Shown: in pieces, positions 1 to 11,479 of the stretch | Layout: every line of letters begins with the position of its first letter | Numbering within the stretch: position 1 is the stretch's first letter | Origin: Brachionus rotundiformis | Taxonomy: Eukaryota; Rotifera; Eurotatoria; Ploima; Brachionidae | Length of the DNA: 64,000 bases | Direction: 5' to 3' | NCBI GenBank assembly: GCA_016802295.1 | Contig: JAESIW010000122.1 | Span: forward strand, 573,818 to 637,817 | Translations under genes and position numbers: made by a program | Notes under the pieces: model-generated | Told to the model about the DNA's origin: nothing | The model's database searches: none | Seen by the model: only the letters and a program-made list of their open reading frames with translations

Positions 1-702
1 GGCTTTTTCTACCAAATTGCCCCGGAATGTGTTATCATCTGTCAAAATACCCAATCTTCCTGTTACATGATAGGCCTTTTGATGAAAAAAGTGTCAATTT
101 GACTTTGGTTATGTTCAAATGACCGATGTCCAAAGATTAAACAATTGTTTTTAAATAAAATCTAAAATTGTTTTCTGTATTTATATTTTTAGATATCTTA
201 AAAAGATCCTATCTGTGCTAAATTAATATCCTTAACCAAAGATTACCTTTAAAATAGGCTTATTTTCCAATATGTGGCCCTTATTGGAATTCAATGTACC
301 AACTAAATGCATAAAAATTAAGTCAATCAACTAAGATTTATTGTATGAACCTATAATTCCAGAGTTGTGCTCCTTTAGAGGGTGTATAAAGTCTATCTGA
401 AAATCTTTCCGTATATAGCGGTATCCAGAGCCTTTAAAATTGGTTACCAATTGAAAGATAAATTATCTAGATCTACTTTGAACTGTGCTGGACAAGTCTG
501 TCTCAATGGATATATGATCATCTGCTATTTTGACATATTGGTACTCTTTGGTGTTCCAGCTCTGATTAGTTGCTTTAACAAGACCAAATTTGAGCTCTCT
601 AAGCACTTGGATCAGTTCAACCCCTGTTGGTTTATACACACAAAAAAATCCATTCAAACTTTTATATAAAGAATTGGTATTTATTCCATTTATTAGAGCC
701 AT
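1..702 (-). CDS. TRUB2: TRUB2-like tRNA/mitochondrial RNA pseudouridine synthase, 3' part outside window
   Basis: Predicted exons on the minus strand are 702-484, 396-351, 302-237 and 102 to beyond position 1. All joins keep phase, with introns of 87, 48 and 134 bp. The N-terminus carries the TruB/TRUB2 opening (LNGFFCVYKPTGV), then FIHPL, the active-site segment, and AYHVTGRLGILTDD, which aligns with the TRUB2 stretch before its GRLVEK motif. In this family an aspartate in the GxLD motif is the catalytic residue. Here the exon reads VGTLNSNKG, so that position is asparagine. TRUB2 in other animals acts in mitochondria on 16S rRNA and some mRNAs. The start at 702 is an ATG 96 bp from the divergent MLH3 start. 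Family assignment is good; loss of activity is inference. The C-terminal half is not in the window. Confidence 0.72.
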
Positions 703-798
703 AGTAAAAATATTTGAATATTTTAAATTTTAATTATTTAAATAAGATTTTTTTTTCAAAATTGAGCATTTTTTTCTCAACTTTTGGACTAATTTAAA
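703..798. promoter_or_regulatory. Short shared 5' region between TRUB2-like and MLH3
   Basis: Only 96 bp separate the two predicted start codons, which point away from each other. The interval is almost pure A/T with long T and A runs and no clear TATA box. It must hold both 5' UTRs and whatever core promoter the pair uses, unless upstream non-coding exons exist. A bidirectional promoter is inferred from geometry alone. Confidence 0.45.
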
Positions 799-3133
799 AT
801 GATAGAAAGTAAATTTGAAGAAAATTTAAATTATCTAAAAAGCTTGGCAAATAAAATTAAGAACTGAGCAAAACATTGGTCAGAGAGGTGACGGCCTACT
901 CGGAATTGAGTGACCTAAATGAGTGCCTTATCCAGCTGGTCTACAACAGCATTGACGCCGAGGCCTCAATAATAGTAGTCAAGTTCGACCCTGGCAACTT
1001 CTATGTGGAAATAATCGATAATGGAAAAGGCATGAATTTGGACAAGGGCAGTCCGGTTGGTCGGCAAAAACCCAACCTTTATGGTCAGAGGGGAACATTT
1101 TTGGAAAACTTGGCCTGCATTTGCGACACAGTTGAAATAGAGTCTGGAAGTTGGAGGAAAATTTTTTGCCAAAAGTCAACTTGGACTGTTCCCAATGCTA
1201 AAAATGGTTTACATTTTGGAACTCTTGTGAGGGCTTTTAACATATTTGGCACTGAACAAATTCGCCAAAATCATTGCTCATTTGACTTGGACAATTTGCT
1301 ATCTGCTCTTGAAATTTTGTCTCTGGTCAACTTTAGAACCAAATTCTATTTTGAGAATTTAAGAGAAAAAAAAATTATTTTCAACTCAAATCAATCATCT
1401 ACGCTAATAGATAAATTTAAATGTAAATTTAAAAATTTTTTATCTCTTTACGAGCATCTTATATGCACAGATAAGTACACTATTTCAGCCATATTCGCTT
1501 CTGATAGACAAAAAGGAAAAAATTATCTATTTTTAAATAATTTTTATTTAAAAAATCAAATTTATTATGAGTTGATGGACAGATCACTTGGTCATCATCG
1601 GTTTAATTATGGCATCTTTGTCACAACTAGCCAATTAAAGTACAGAATCTGCCACCATGGAAGCCTCAAAGATTACATTGAATTTGCCAGTACTGAATTG
1701 GAAAAAGAATTTGAAAAATGGATTAAAGAATTTGTCCTGTCTTTTTTGGTCAAGATGGGTCTGGCTCAGGCGACAATAGGCCCGTCAGCGCACTTTTCGA
1801 GTCCAGATTTGCAGCCTGAGGAGCTCAAGAACTCGCGCACCTCAAAGCCAGTCAAATTGGTCCTAAATGGTACAAAAAAAATCAATTTTAACTTCAAAAA
1901 TTTGGGATCAAAAAAGCTCTACAAAAATAAAAAAATAGTCCAGCTGAATCGACCGGGGTTTTCAGCCCAATTGGCAGTCAGAAACGCGCATGGAAAAAAT
2001 AAGGCTTTTGATTTGAATTTGGTTTCCAAAAGAGACCAATCTACACAAACCGAGTGTCCAAGCTTGAAGGAAAACTGGACCAGGCTCTGGAACGAGCAAG
2101 GTACCGAGTTCTATGTCAATAAATTAAATGGCTATTCGACCTATGATCTCAATTTGGTCAAGGCATCTCCAACCACCACTGTGGACAACTCAGACAAAAT
2201 ATTAAAAATCAATTATCACTCAAATTCAAACAACTATGATCTGTTGGTCAATGATGTTCGCCAAAGTGTTTTGAATAGGTGGCATTTGAAGCATAATGTC
2301 CAAACTTTTGGGTCTAGTTGTCAATTTAAAATTGACAAAAAAATCTTTCAAAATTTAAAAGTTAATTTGAAAAAATTCAAAAAAAAAAATTATTTTTATT
2401 CTATTAAAATATGTAGACTATTGGTCAAGTTGATAGAAAATTTATTGCCAGTTTTAGCCGGACATTGGTCTCCAATGCTTCGTGTGTGTCAATTTTTTTG
2501 TTTGATCAGCATGCAGCCCATGAACGAGTGCGTCTGGAACACTTGCTATCTCAAAATATGCAAAATAATTTTATTATATCTGAGTATTTAGATAATTATA
2601 TTGATTTAGGTTTTAGTTGGACAGGAGCTGGTAGTTTGGAAAGATTGGAAGAATTGAGAAAATTTGGTCTTGAGATTAAAGTGGACGCGCACAAGTCATA
2701 TTTGGTCAAAGGACCGAAATTTTTAAAGCAAAAGATAGACAGAAATGAAAATGGTATTGTGGAAAAAATGAGCCAATTGATCCAATCAGAGTTGGAAAAA
2801 AGCAATTGTCAAGCAATTGAATCAGCCTCGGGTCAATTCAGTTTGTCCAAAATTCCTCAAGAATATATGGAATTGTTCAATACAGAGGCTTGTAGAGGTG
2901 CCATCAAATTTGGAGATGAGCTGAGTGCTGAAATTTGCACTCAGTTGGTTAATAAACTGTCCTTTTGTCAGATGCCATTTAGTTGTGCGCATGGCAGACC
3001 AACAGTGGTGCCTGTGAAACAAATATTTAAAAAAGATGTAAAATTATTAACATTTAATCAATTATGTATTTTTATCTTATTAAAGGTGACTAGAAACAAG
3101 CCGAAATTAAACAAATTATTAAAAGATTTTTAG
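799..3133 (+). CDS. MLH3: MutL homologue MLH3
   Basis: Exons 799-808, 862-2360 and 2417-3133 (introns 53 and 56 bp) give 741 residues. The tiny first exon restores an N-terminus (MIEKLSKTLVREV) that aligns with the start of vertebrate MLH3. The GHKL ATPase region shows NSIDAEA (residues 32-38) and DNGKGM (56-61). The C-terminal endonuclease domain is well kept: DQHAAHERVRLE from about 533, ACRGAIKF and CAHGRP. MLH3 pairs with MLH1 as MutL-gamma, the nickase of meiotic crossover resolution and mismatch repair. Odd points: the ATPase general-base glutamate four residues before the motif I asparagine is Gln28, the RGEA element reads RGTF, and the ATP-lid region is about 12 residues shorter than usual. 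The middle linker is short and lysine/asparagine-rich. MLH3 rather than MLH1 or PMS2 is chosen for the N-terminus and the CAHGRP form. Confidence 0.88.
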
Positions 3134-3197
3134 ACTTTTTTTAATTATTTATTTAATAAATTATTTTATAAAGCAGAATCTGGTGTTTTTTGTTAAG

Positions 3198-3270
3198 GCC
3201 CGGTTAGCTCAGTCGGTAGAGCGTGAGACTTTTAATCTCAAGGCCAAGGGTTCGAGCCCCTTATCGGGCG
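3198..3270 (+). tRNA. tRNA-Lys, anticodon TTT
   Basis: A 73-nt cloverleaf. The 7-bp acceptor stem pairs GCCCGGT with ATCGGGC and has a G discriminator base. The D arm contains AGCTCAGTCGGTAGAGC, the anticodon loop is CTTTTAA with TTT at 3231-3233, and the T arm is AAGGG/CCCTT around TTCGAGC. A T-run directly downstream fits polymerase III termination. No intron and no encoded CCA. It sits between the convergent ends of MLH3 and IBTK. Confidence 0.95.
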
Positions 3271-3585
3271 ATTTTTTTCCAAAAAATTAAACATTGATTC
3301 AAATCTCTTTTCCAATGTCCAAAATTATATTTTCCAAAATCAATGGTTCCTGGTAGAGTTTGTCGACCAAGAGTTACCAATTTAATTATGATCCATTGTC
3401 TAAGCCTTCCCAAATATTAGCAAATAAACAAACTTTTTTCCATATCTGTATATTTTTTAGCTCAAGTGACAGATTTGGCAAACAATTTAAAGAAATTTTG
3501 ACTTAATGATTTATTTTAAAACTTTTAACAGTTTAAAAAATTGAATAAATTAGACTAAAAAAAATTTCTTTCCCAATTTTTGGAT

Positions 3586-6500
3586 TTAGTTTTTTTTCCA
3601 TATTGGCGCCAAACATTCATTTAAATGGACTTCATCAATTAATTCAATAGTTATGGTCATATCAGTGACCATGTCTACTTTGTACAATTGTTTCAAGTCT
3701 TCGATGGCCTTTTCTTCTAGCTGAATGGAATTGAGCGGACGGTTTTTTATCTTTTGGTATTGTTGGCTGGACTTTTCTTCCATTTCGACTATTTTGGAAA
3801 ATTTTTCAAAAGAGTTGCTGTGGTTCAAATTCCAGCCTTTAAAAGGATCGACTTTTTCACTCTCGGGAGCCTTTTTGACCATAGGTGCCTTTTCCTTGGT
3901 CTCTTTTCCTAAACTAGCCTTTTTCATCTCCTCATTGATTATGTCTGCCAGCGAATAGCTTGGTGGTGTAGAGTTTGGTAGCGGACTGCTTCCCCAAGCG
4001 AGTTTATTGTCCCTCGATCTTTCTTCTTTGGATGCTTTTGGCGTATTGATCAATATTGGAGATGTTTTCTGGTCTTTAAAGGGCTTGAAAACTGGTCGTT
4101 TCAGCTCCTGGGCTATCTTGGCGTCAACTGCGTTCACAAGGGACGGCCACTCGTCTTCAATTTGCTTTTTTTGTTGACACTTTATATCTTAGATAAACTA
4201 ATAAGGTATAATTTTGGTTTTGGATTTTAGTTCAGTACCATCTATCTCCGGGCTGGAGGTGGCCAAAGGCGGACTCTTTTTAGGACTTAGCCCGATTGGA
4301 ATTTTTGCTGTTTCCAATTCTTTGGTGGACATCTTTCGAGATTTCTAGACAAAAATTTTTTATTTAGACTATCAAGATAAAGATTGGTCAAATAAGCAAA
4401 TCAGAAATCAAAAAAATTGCCTCTGCAGGCAATTTGGAAAGAAATTGGTTACCAATTTTTACAATTTTTATTCTTCAGATACAAATAGTTAAGTCTGGGA
4501 CAGTTTTTTATTATTACCAATCTGGTCATTTTCTCAAAACAAGAAAATTAAGTGACCATGGTCAAATATCAAAATTAAATTGGACTTGACTTTTATTTTG
4601 CCAACTTATCCAAATATGTGGAAAAATGGGGAAGGAACACCAATACTCATCTGTTTGTTATAAAGATGTCAAAGATGGTTCATCACATCAACCAGCCAGA
4701 AATGCCAAAATTATGGTCAAATTGACAGGAAAAGTCATTGAGTATAATGATATTAGAATTGATCCAATGCAAAATTTCCTTTCAAAGTTATAGCATCACT
4801 TGGAATTGTAATAAGGTCATACCACTTGTTCCAAGAGATGGACCGGATAAATTGGGTATAATTTTAACTTTCAACAAGATGGTGTATCATACCAAGCCAG
4901 GGAAAAATTTTTGTTTTAGATCAAATAGCTTGTTTTAACATAATTATTAAGCTTGGTTATTAAATTTGTTCATAAGGTCATTTTTTCATTCCAAAAAATT
5001 CATCTCTCTTCTATTAGAAGGATAAAAGCATCATTTACTCAAGACTTGAAAATATTTCAGCACGACCAAAGAGACAACTGGTCAAAACCTATATTGACAA
5101 AAAAAGAGTTAGAACAAGAGATCAATGTTGAAATTTACAACATTCAAGCATTCAATTTTCAATAATATTAATTTAATTTTCTCAGATTTTGTAAAAAATT
5201 CAAAAAATTTATTTTAAATATTTCAAAGTTTTACTTTTTAGCAAGCTTAATAAGCAATTTTTTTAATTAGTAAAATTATTAAATATTATTTGAATAAATG
5301 AAGTGTAAATCGCTCTTCATGGACACTAGCTTGTTGATTAACCCTGAAATAATAAAAGACATGATTCATGACTTATTTTTAGGCAAAACAAATTTTTGTA
5401 AATAAATAAAACAAATAAAAGATGATTTTTGAGTGAAATACAAACTAGTTTCTTTTACTGGTGGTTACCGTATACCCTTGCAAAGTAGTGCATGCATCAA
5501 AACTTCGGGTTTGAGCCTAAATAAACCCTATGTCAAAATAGACAAATTATGTATGCGTGCATTCAGACTTAAATTTTTAAATTAAGTTTTAAATTAATTG
5601 AAGGTACGGCGCTAAAAAATAGACTGTAAAAAAGAATGGTTTTGTGAAGTTCAGTACTAAAGAACAGAACAAAGTGTAAAAAAATTAAATAACTTTTTTT
5701 CTATAAGTTTAAAATTAATTCTGTGAATGCAGAATTGTGCAACATTCAAAGTTGCATAAACTGTAAAAGTCTGCAAATGATGTGCAAAATCTCTGCAAAA
5801 TGCACTACACTCGATTTTATTGAAGTTTAATTTCTGCTGAGCTCTGCAAAATTAGCAGACATAGATATTTAATGCAACTTAGAATGTTTCACTATGCTGC
5901 ATTTACAGACTTAGGTTTAAACCTTTAAAAAAAAAGTTATTCAATTTTTTTACATTTTTTTCTGTTCTTTTGTACTGAACTTCACAAAACCAAAAAGAAT
6001 AAAAATTATATTTTTTTTATTTAAAAATTTCATTTCCTAATTCAACTTTTAGCTCGACACTAAATTTTGAAATTTAAGGATCAATGGTGCGTTTATTTTT
6101 GATCCTTGGGTTTTAAAAATCCACTTCATCACTTTGCATAAAACGGACATTTTTAGAATTTTACTTTATGTTAATTGATTGATGTAATAAAAGAGAATGT
6201 TTGTTTTAATTCGTTACTAAACACGCCTGTACATGAGAAATTTAAATCAATTGATCAATTAATTATGGGTTTACGTAAATATCTTTGACTTTGAGAGGTA
6301 TGGATTATGAAATGTGATTGCTGAAAATGGGCTTAACCAGACTTAGTGAAAGGCGAGTGAGAGGAGATTTGATTGAAATGTATAAGCTAGCCAAAAGTAA
6401 ACTCTAGCTGCAGCTAAGACTCAGCGATAGGGATATAATTCAAGAACTTGCCTTTTTTTTTACTTTTTCCCACTTGAACTTGTCCTCTTTGGCATTTTGC

Positions 6501-9500
6501 TGGTCAACGACCAGCTCAGGCTGGGAATTTGGCGATTGAATAGGAGAATCAGCCACTTGAGAGTCCTTAGGGTTCTCATGCCGACTCAGAGGCGCTTTTT
6601 TGACCTTCAACCAGCTTTCCTCGCTTTCATTAACACTACCATCCACAAATCCCTGGTCAAATACGAGCTCTGGGGGCACAAGCTCAATTGACTCCGGCTC
6701 GAGGCCTCCTGCATACGGAGTAATCCGTCTGGAGCCCACATTGTCCAAATAGGACTTGTAAAATTCAGACAAATCGGACAATCCGGCCGGGCTAACACTC
6801 TCCAACTGTCTGGACTCGAACAAAGTCACCAAATTCAGACTCATGAACTCCATGCAAAAGTCCTTAAGCTGTTTGGCCTCATACTCTTGCGAGAACTCGA
6901 ATATCTCGGCCACGTTTTTCAAATTTACCAAATTGGCAAGCTTAAATTCGCACAAATTTTTAAGCCTGTCGGTCAGCAATTGGTCACCAAGCACGTACAA
7001 ATTGAACAAAAGCTCAATCTCTTTTTCGCTTTTGCTCTTAAGACTAATGGTGCTGCCATTGGCACCAGCATGCACAAACTCCAACATTATTTCATCTGTG
7101 TACAAGTAGTCAATGTAAATTTGCATAAGGTCAAGGTCAAATGGTAGATTTATCTCAGTAGAATTGCTCTCGATCCAGCTGCCGAGCAGCATGTGCCGAA
7201 AGAAGTCACTCCTAGCGACCAGAATGCACTTGTGACATTTGATTGTGTTGCCATGGTTCAGGTTAATTGTGCAGTCGTGCAAGTCTGGATAGGACTCGCG
7301 GCTGAACTTGAACTGCTTTCTCTTACCAATGGACCTATGCTCGAACATTTTGACCACAAAGTCAGACATCGAGTCCAGTTTGTCCTCATTGGACTCTTTG
7401 GAATTGATGCGCATCTCCTTGATTAGCTTTGAGTGTGACTCAAACGAGTTTTTGTACTCGCCAAAGCCAAACTTGTCCACAAATGTCTCCTTAAAGTCGG
7501 CCAGAAATTTTGCCAATGAGCTTTCTGATAAAATTTTACAAGCCTTGAGGACTTTTTTGATTATCTCTTTGCAACATTGGTTCGCATAGACAAAGTTGAG
7601 CACAATTTCCAAAGCATTGTTTGGAAACTTGACCGCCACTATTTGCTCTAGGTCAACTCTGTTTTTGCCAATGAGCTCTTTTTTGTTGAACATCTTGGGA
7701 CATCGTGACAAGACAATAAACTTGTGAACGTAGTAGACCCGGTCCCGGAACCTGATCTCCATGTCATAGAAGTTTCTCGCATGCAAATTATCATCCAGGA
7801 ACAGCTTCATGTCATTTGACAGCTGACCTTTCATTTCTAGAGGATACATGCGCATAGCTGTGTTTGGATGGTACTGTAGAGCGAAAAAGTTATTCGCTTT
7901 CAAGTCACAGAAAACGCGCACACATCTGTTCACTAGTGTAGCCCGGCTAATGTCAAGTATTTCGGTTGGAGTGTACAACTTGGATTCACTCGACAAGCCT
8001 TTAGTTGCAAATACATAACGGTTATAACGGTTGTTAGTCATGCGAGCCGAGTGATCAAAGCTAAAAGCCATCTGTTATAAATGAGAGGAGTGAGCGGGCC
8101 CGTTACGAGCTGATTAAGCAGAGCCAAGCCTGTATAGAAATTTGAAAGCTTCAAGCTAGTCACATTTTTAATTTGCAAAATTTACGGTTATTTAGAAAAC
8201 AAGATGAATAAATAGCTAGGTGAATTAGAAAAATGGAAAATGAAAGTTTAATGAAAAGTCATGTTTGGTGGTCCTATCTAAAAAAACTAGAGAAATTTCT
8301 CTTTTTGAACTCAAGGATAAACCTAATTAAGATTTTATCTAATAAATAATGGAGTCTAAGCCTTAACAAACTAGGAAATTTTTATAAATCTCTATTCTTT
8401 TTCTTTATAAAAGTCCCTAGCTGAAACTAATATCAAAACTATGCCCGTAGGATCTATTCCTAAATAAATGAACTCCATCTAACATTTTACATCACGAGGC
8501 CTTAAGTAAACTTAAACTAATAACAGTCTCGAATCGACTTTTTGAATTGAGTGAGAGATATGATGGGACTGGACTAAGTGATTCAGCTCCATTGGTTGTC
8601 AAACTGGTATATACTCGACTCCACTGTGTAATTGCTAGCTAACTATTTCCTCTTTATTTTCTTAATCATCAAATATTTAATTAAGTGATGAACAACCTTT
8701 CACCTAAACAAATTTTCTCTAGTTCACTTCTATTTTAAAGTTATTTTATTCTTACTATACTTTATTTCGATTGTTTTTATTTCTTTTAAAATATTTATTC
8801 TGAAGAAACTTTAGCTCGGTACAGATATACAAATAAAAAAAAATTCGACTTCAGATTGACTATTCCAAATTTTGATTGACTATGTCATTGAGAAAACAGC
8901 TGTCAGTGCTATGGGAATTAACGGCACAGCTTGAAGGTCTAGACTTTGCATATGATCTGGTGCTAACTTTTAATATACATATATCAACTACAACCAAGAA
9001 ACAAAACTCAACTGTATTAAGTGTACGGAAGGGAATACTGAAGGGTGTCTGAGTTAGTTAGAAAAAGCATAAACGCCTACCACACTGGTTTCCTGAATTT
9101 TATACATCAAGAACTATTACAACTAAATATTTACCAGAATCAAACCAGTCTGGAAATCAAAATGCTACAGCTAGGAAACAAAAATCAAGATATCTAACAC
9201 TTTAGTAAAAGCTACACTGATGCACGGAAGTGAATGCTGGAGAGCGTCTGAGTTAGATAGGAAAAGTCTGAACACCTTCCACACTGGTAGTCTTGAGAAA
9301 AAGAAATCTAGGGAAACGCTGGTCTGAAACATTGTCAAATGATGAGCTATACAGAAAAACGAAGTCAGTGTATCCAGAATAAAAAACTTCAGTAGCTTGG
9401 GCATTTGCTTAGAATGAATGGAGCATGTGTAACAAACAGAGACCTTCAGTGGACATCTTAACTGCGATGCAATGGTAAGAAGATCATCACTAACATGGAA

Positions 9501-11295
9501 GTAATCAATCACGAAAGAGCTTACTGAAATGGGAATGAATTGGTGAGAAGTACTATCATGACCCTTTGCTTCACAAGCAGTGAATAAAAAAAAACTAAAT
9601 ATTAAAATAATAAAATTTAAATAAAAAACTTCTAATTTTTAATAAATATCTGAGTTAACAATTAAACTAATTATAGGTATAATAGATATATTTAGCATTT
9701 AACTTTTGATCAATCAGCTTTATGTACTTGAATTAAGTTCTACGGTAAAGACTTAATGATAAATACCTGTAGGAGAGGTAGATAATTTTTGTAGCTTATT
9801 CTTAAAGTCGGCTCTGTAGCAAGATCCTTCCATGGTGCAAAAAACAAGGCCCTGATTACTCAAATCAAAGTCGACTACCTTAAACTTCTTGCTCTTAATC
9901 CATGCCAAATGTTTCCAACAATTGTCCTGCTCTCTCCAAATAAACAAAGAATTTTTCTCTGTCAAACCAATAATTGTGATCGGATTGGCCAAATCCTGGA
10001 TCCACTTTAGCTCAGGCTCAGCCATGGCGTCCAACTTTCCGCCAATTACCTTAATCTTGACAAACACTGAGCCAACTTCTTTTATATAATAGAGTTTTCT
10101 GGCCTTATAGTCATTGAATAAATGTACGACATTTTTGGACGGCTGGAGACAAACAGTCGAACCATCCGAGCATGCCACAATACTTATGTCAATATCAGGC
10201 TCATTCAAATGAGTCACAATCCTTGGCTCGGATATATAGCGGATGCTGTTTGAATAACTCGAGCCCAAATGCTCGTTTTGGTGTCCCAGCTGGCCAGCAT
10301 TGAGACCAAATGTGTACACTTCATTAGAACTGGTCACCAGAACAACATGAAAGCGACTACATGCAAAATTTTTCACTGGTTTACCTTTCATTCTTTTTCC
10401 GCCACTAATTTGCCTTGGGCTCAAACTTTTGCTCACTTCCAATTGTCCCAACTGCTTGAACTCATTGGTACCACAACTAAACAATACTCCCTCGCTTGTC
10501 AAAAAGTAACTATTATTCCTGGTCGCTTCTATTTGAACAATCTTTTCATTTTTGAGAGCTTGAACTTGCTTTGGCAACACAAGCGTCACTTCTGTCTCAT
10601 GGCCGAGTCGACCATCCATACCAAAGCCGCATGTGTACACTTCGCCCGACTTGGCCATGAATATTGTGTGAAATTTGCTCATTTTTATTTGTATGATGCC
10701 AATGTTCTGTTTCCTAAAGAACTCGACCATTTCTGCATTAGATTTTTTCATCTCATGACCCATGCCCAGGTTGTAATTTTCATTGCTGCCCCAAGAGTAG
10801 ACGTCCAAATCGTCTGAAAAAATAAAACATTACTTAAAATTCTCTGTAATTAACCAGTAGTTTACCATCCAAATTGGCTTTGTATTTGAAGCACGACCAC
10901 TTGTCCAGGTTGAGAGCTTCGAAGGGCGTCAGGTGGTCAAAGTCATTTTTGTTTGGATTGGCGCCGCGTTTTACCAACGAGACCAAACAGTCTATGTTTC
11001 CGTAAAACGAGGCACAGTGCATGGGAGTCCAGCCATTTTCGGCTGTCTTCAGGTTCAGCTCGGCCTTTTTCATGCCAATCAGCCATTCTAGCACCTCACG
11101 GCGCCCACATGAGGCCGCCATGTGTAGCAAATTGCGGCCAAATTTGTCCTGTATTTTGTGGCAGTTCCAGCACTGGAGCAGCGCGCTGAGAAGTATGTGT
11201 GTGTCGCTTGTTTTGGTAAGAAGGCTAATCAGCTCGATGGCATGCTCATGAGACCGGCACTTGGGCGCACAAGTCTTTACTTCATGCTGTTTCAT
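3586..11295 (-). CDS. IBTK: Inhibitor of Bruton tyrosine kinase homologue (ankyrin-RCC1-BTB-BTB)
   Basis: Five exons on the minus strand: 11295-10866, 10813-9767, 7998-6452, 4344-4239 and 4187-3586. All are phase-consistent and give 1243 residues (human about 1353). Order: ankyrin repeats (about 1-130; FGRNLLHMAASCGRREVLEW), RCC1 repeats (about 145-490; DVYSWGSNENYNLG), two BTB domains with the family linker (about 550-870), a KKKSRKM basic patch, and the conserved tail QLEEKAIEDLKQLY. IBTK proteins are CUL3 substrate adaptors. Exon 3 most likely ends at a GC donor (AAG|GCAAGT at 6452); a GT donor at 6464 is also in phase. Introns are 52-53 bp except two of about 1.8 and 2.1 kb, both packed with repeats. 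An ATG at 8071 opens the BTB frame upstream of the chosen acceptor, so a BTB-only short isoform is possible. The first BTB region is more divergent than the second. Confidence 0.9.
5144..5230 (+). repeat. Dispersed repeat, copy 1 (partner at 56468-56560)
   Basis: Begins with ATTCAAGCATTCAATTTTCA and continues through a conserved AATATTAATTT block and TTTTCTCAGATTTT. The same string recurs near 56468 with a few substitutions. No coding sense is visible. Probably the tail of an interspersed element. Confidence 0.6.
5290..5345 (+). repeat. LINE 3'-tail repeat, solo copy
   Basis: Carries the string AAATGAAGTGTAAATCG followed by a short divergent piece and CACTAGCTTGTTGATTAACC. Close relatives occur at 13703-13760, directly after a decayed reverse-transcriptase gene, and at 34585-34640, after another LINE relic. 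This copy is therefore read as a strongly 5'-truncated insertion. Confidence 0.6.
5638..5991. mobile_element. MITE, 354 bp, about 110-bp inverted repeats, 9-bp target duplication
   Basis: The ends are perfect inverted repeats (GGTTTTGTGAAGTTCAGTAC at the left and its complement at the right). Similarity continues inward for about 110 bp through a run of A/T and a TGCAG/CTGCA pair. The flanks are the 9-bp direct repeat AAAAAGAAT at 5629-5637 and 5992-6000. No ORF. A 9-bp duplication is typical of Mutator-type elements; an 8-bp reading would suit hAT. Non-autonomous. Confidence 0.85.
6325..6405 (+). mobile_element. LINE ORF2 C-terminal relic
   Basis: Translates as GLTRLSERRVRGDLIEMYK, the conserved block just C-terminal of the reverse transcriptase in CR1/Jockey-like LINEs. 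Only this scrap is kept. It lies in the IBTK intron in antisense orientation to the gene. Confidence 0.6.
8330..8850 (+). mobile_element. LINE 3' fragment, decayed
   Basis: Nucleotide similarity to 55,5xx-56,090 is clear (CATCACGAGGCCTTAA, then ATCGACTTTTTGA, TTGGTTGTCA, and a terminal TTTAGCTCGGTACAGA followed by an A-rich tail). The frame is broken several times. It lies in IBTK intron 2. Confidence 0.65.
9015..9560 (+). mobile_element. RTE-like LINE C-terminal relic, internally duplicated
   Basis: The translation around 9205 reads TLVKATLMHGSECWRASELD, then FHTGSLE. Farther on come pieces resembling the LGHLLRM / W-R-x-T-x-E-L-x-E-M-G tail of RTE and related LINEs. Numerous stops and shifts. 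The 'GTGTCTGAGTTAG...CCACACTGG' segment occurs twice (about 9020-9110 and 9205-9300), indicating a local duplication. It sits in IBTK intron 2, antisense to the gene. Confidence 0.55.
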
Positions 11296-11479
11296 TGTCT
11301 AATTTTTATAAACACAGACAAGATAATTTTTTCAAATTTTGAGAATTTTTAATAAATAAATGCATTATGAGCAAATTTGTATTGCATCATATTATGAAAT
11401 TTAAAAAAGCAAATATTTTGTCCTTTTATTTGGCAACTTATTTTGGTTCAAAGCAAAACTACTGACTATTAAATTTCCT

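Larger units (their letters stand above)
4345..6451 (-). other. Large repeat-bearing intron of IBTK (intron 3)
   Basis: About 2.1 kb between exons 3 and 4. It holds an 87-bp dispersed repeat (5144-5230), a LINE-type 3' tail (5290-5345), a 354-bp MITE (5638-5991) and a LINE ORF relic (6325-6405). The stretch 4620-5140 is less AT-rich than its surroundings and has broken plus-strand reading frames (4738-4938 and 4953-5165), but I recognise no family in it. Confidence 0.7.

Noticed and set aside
382..669. 95-codon plus-strand frame at the left edge
   Set aside because: It lies antisense to TRUB2-like exon 1 and its introns and has no recognisable sequence.
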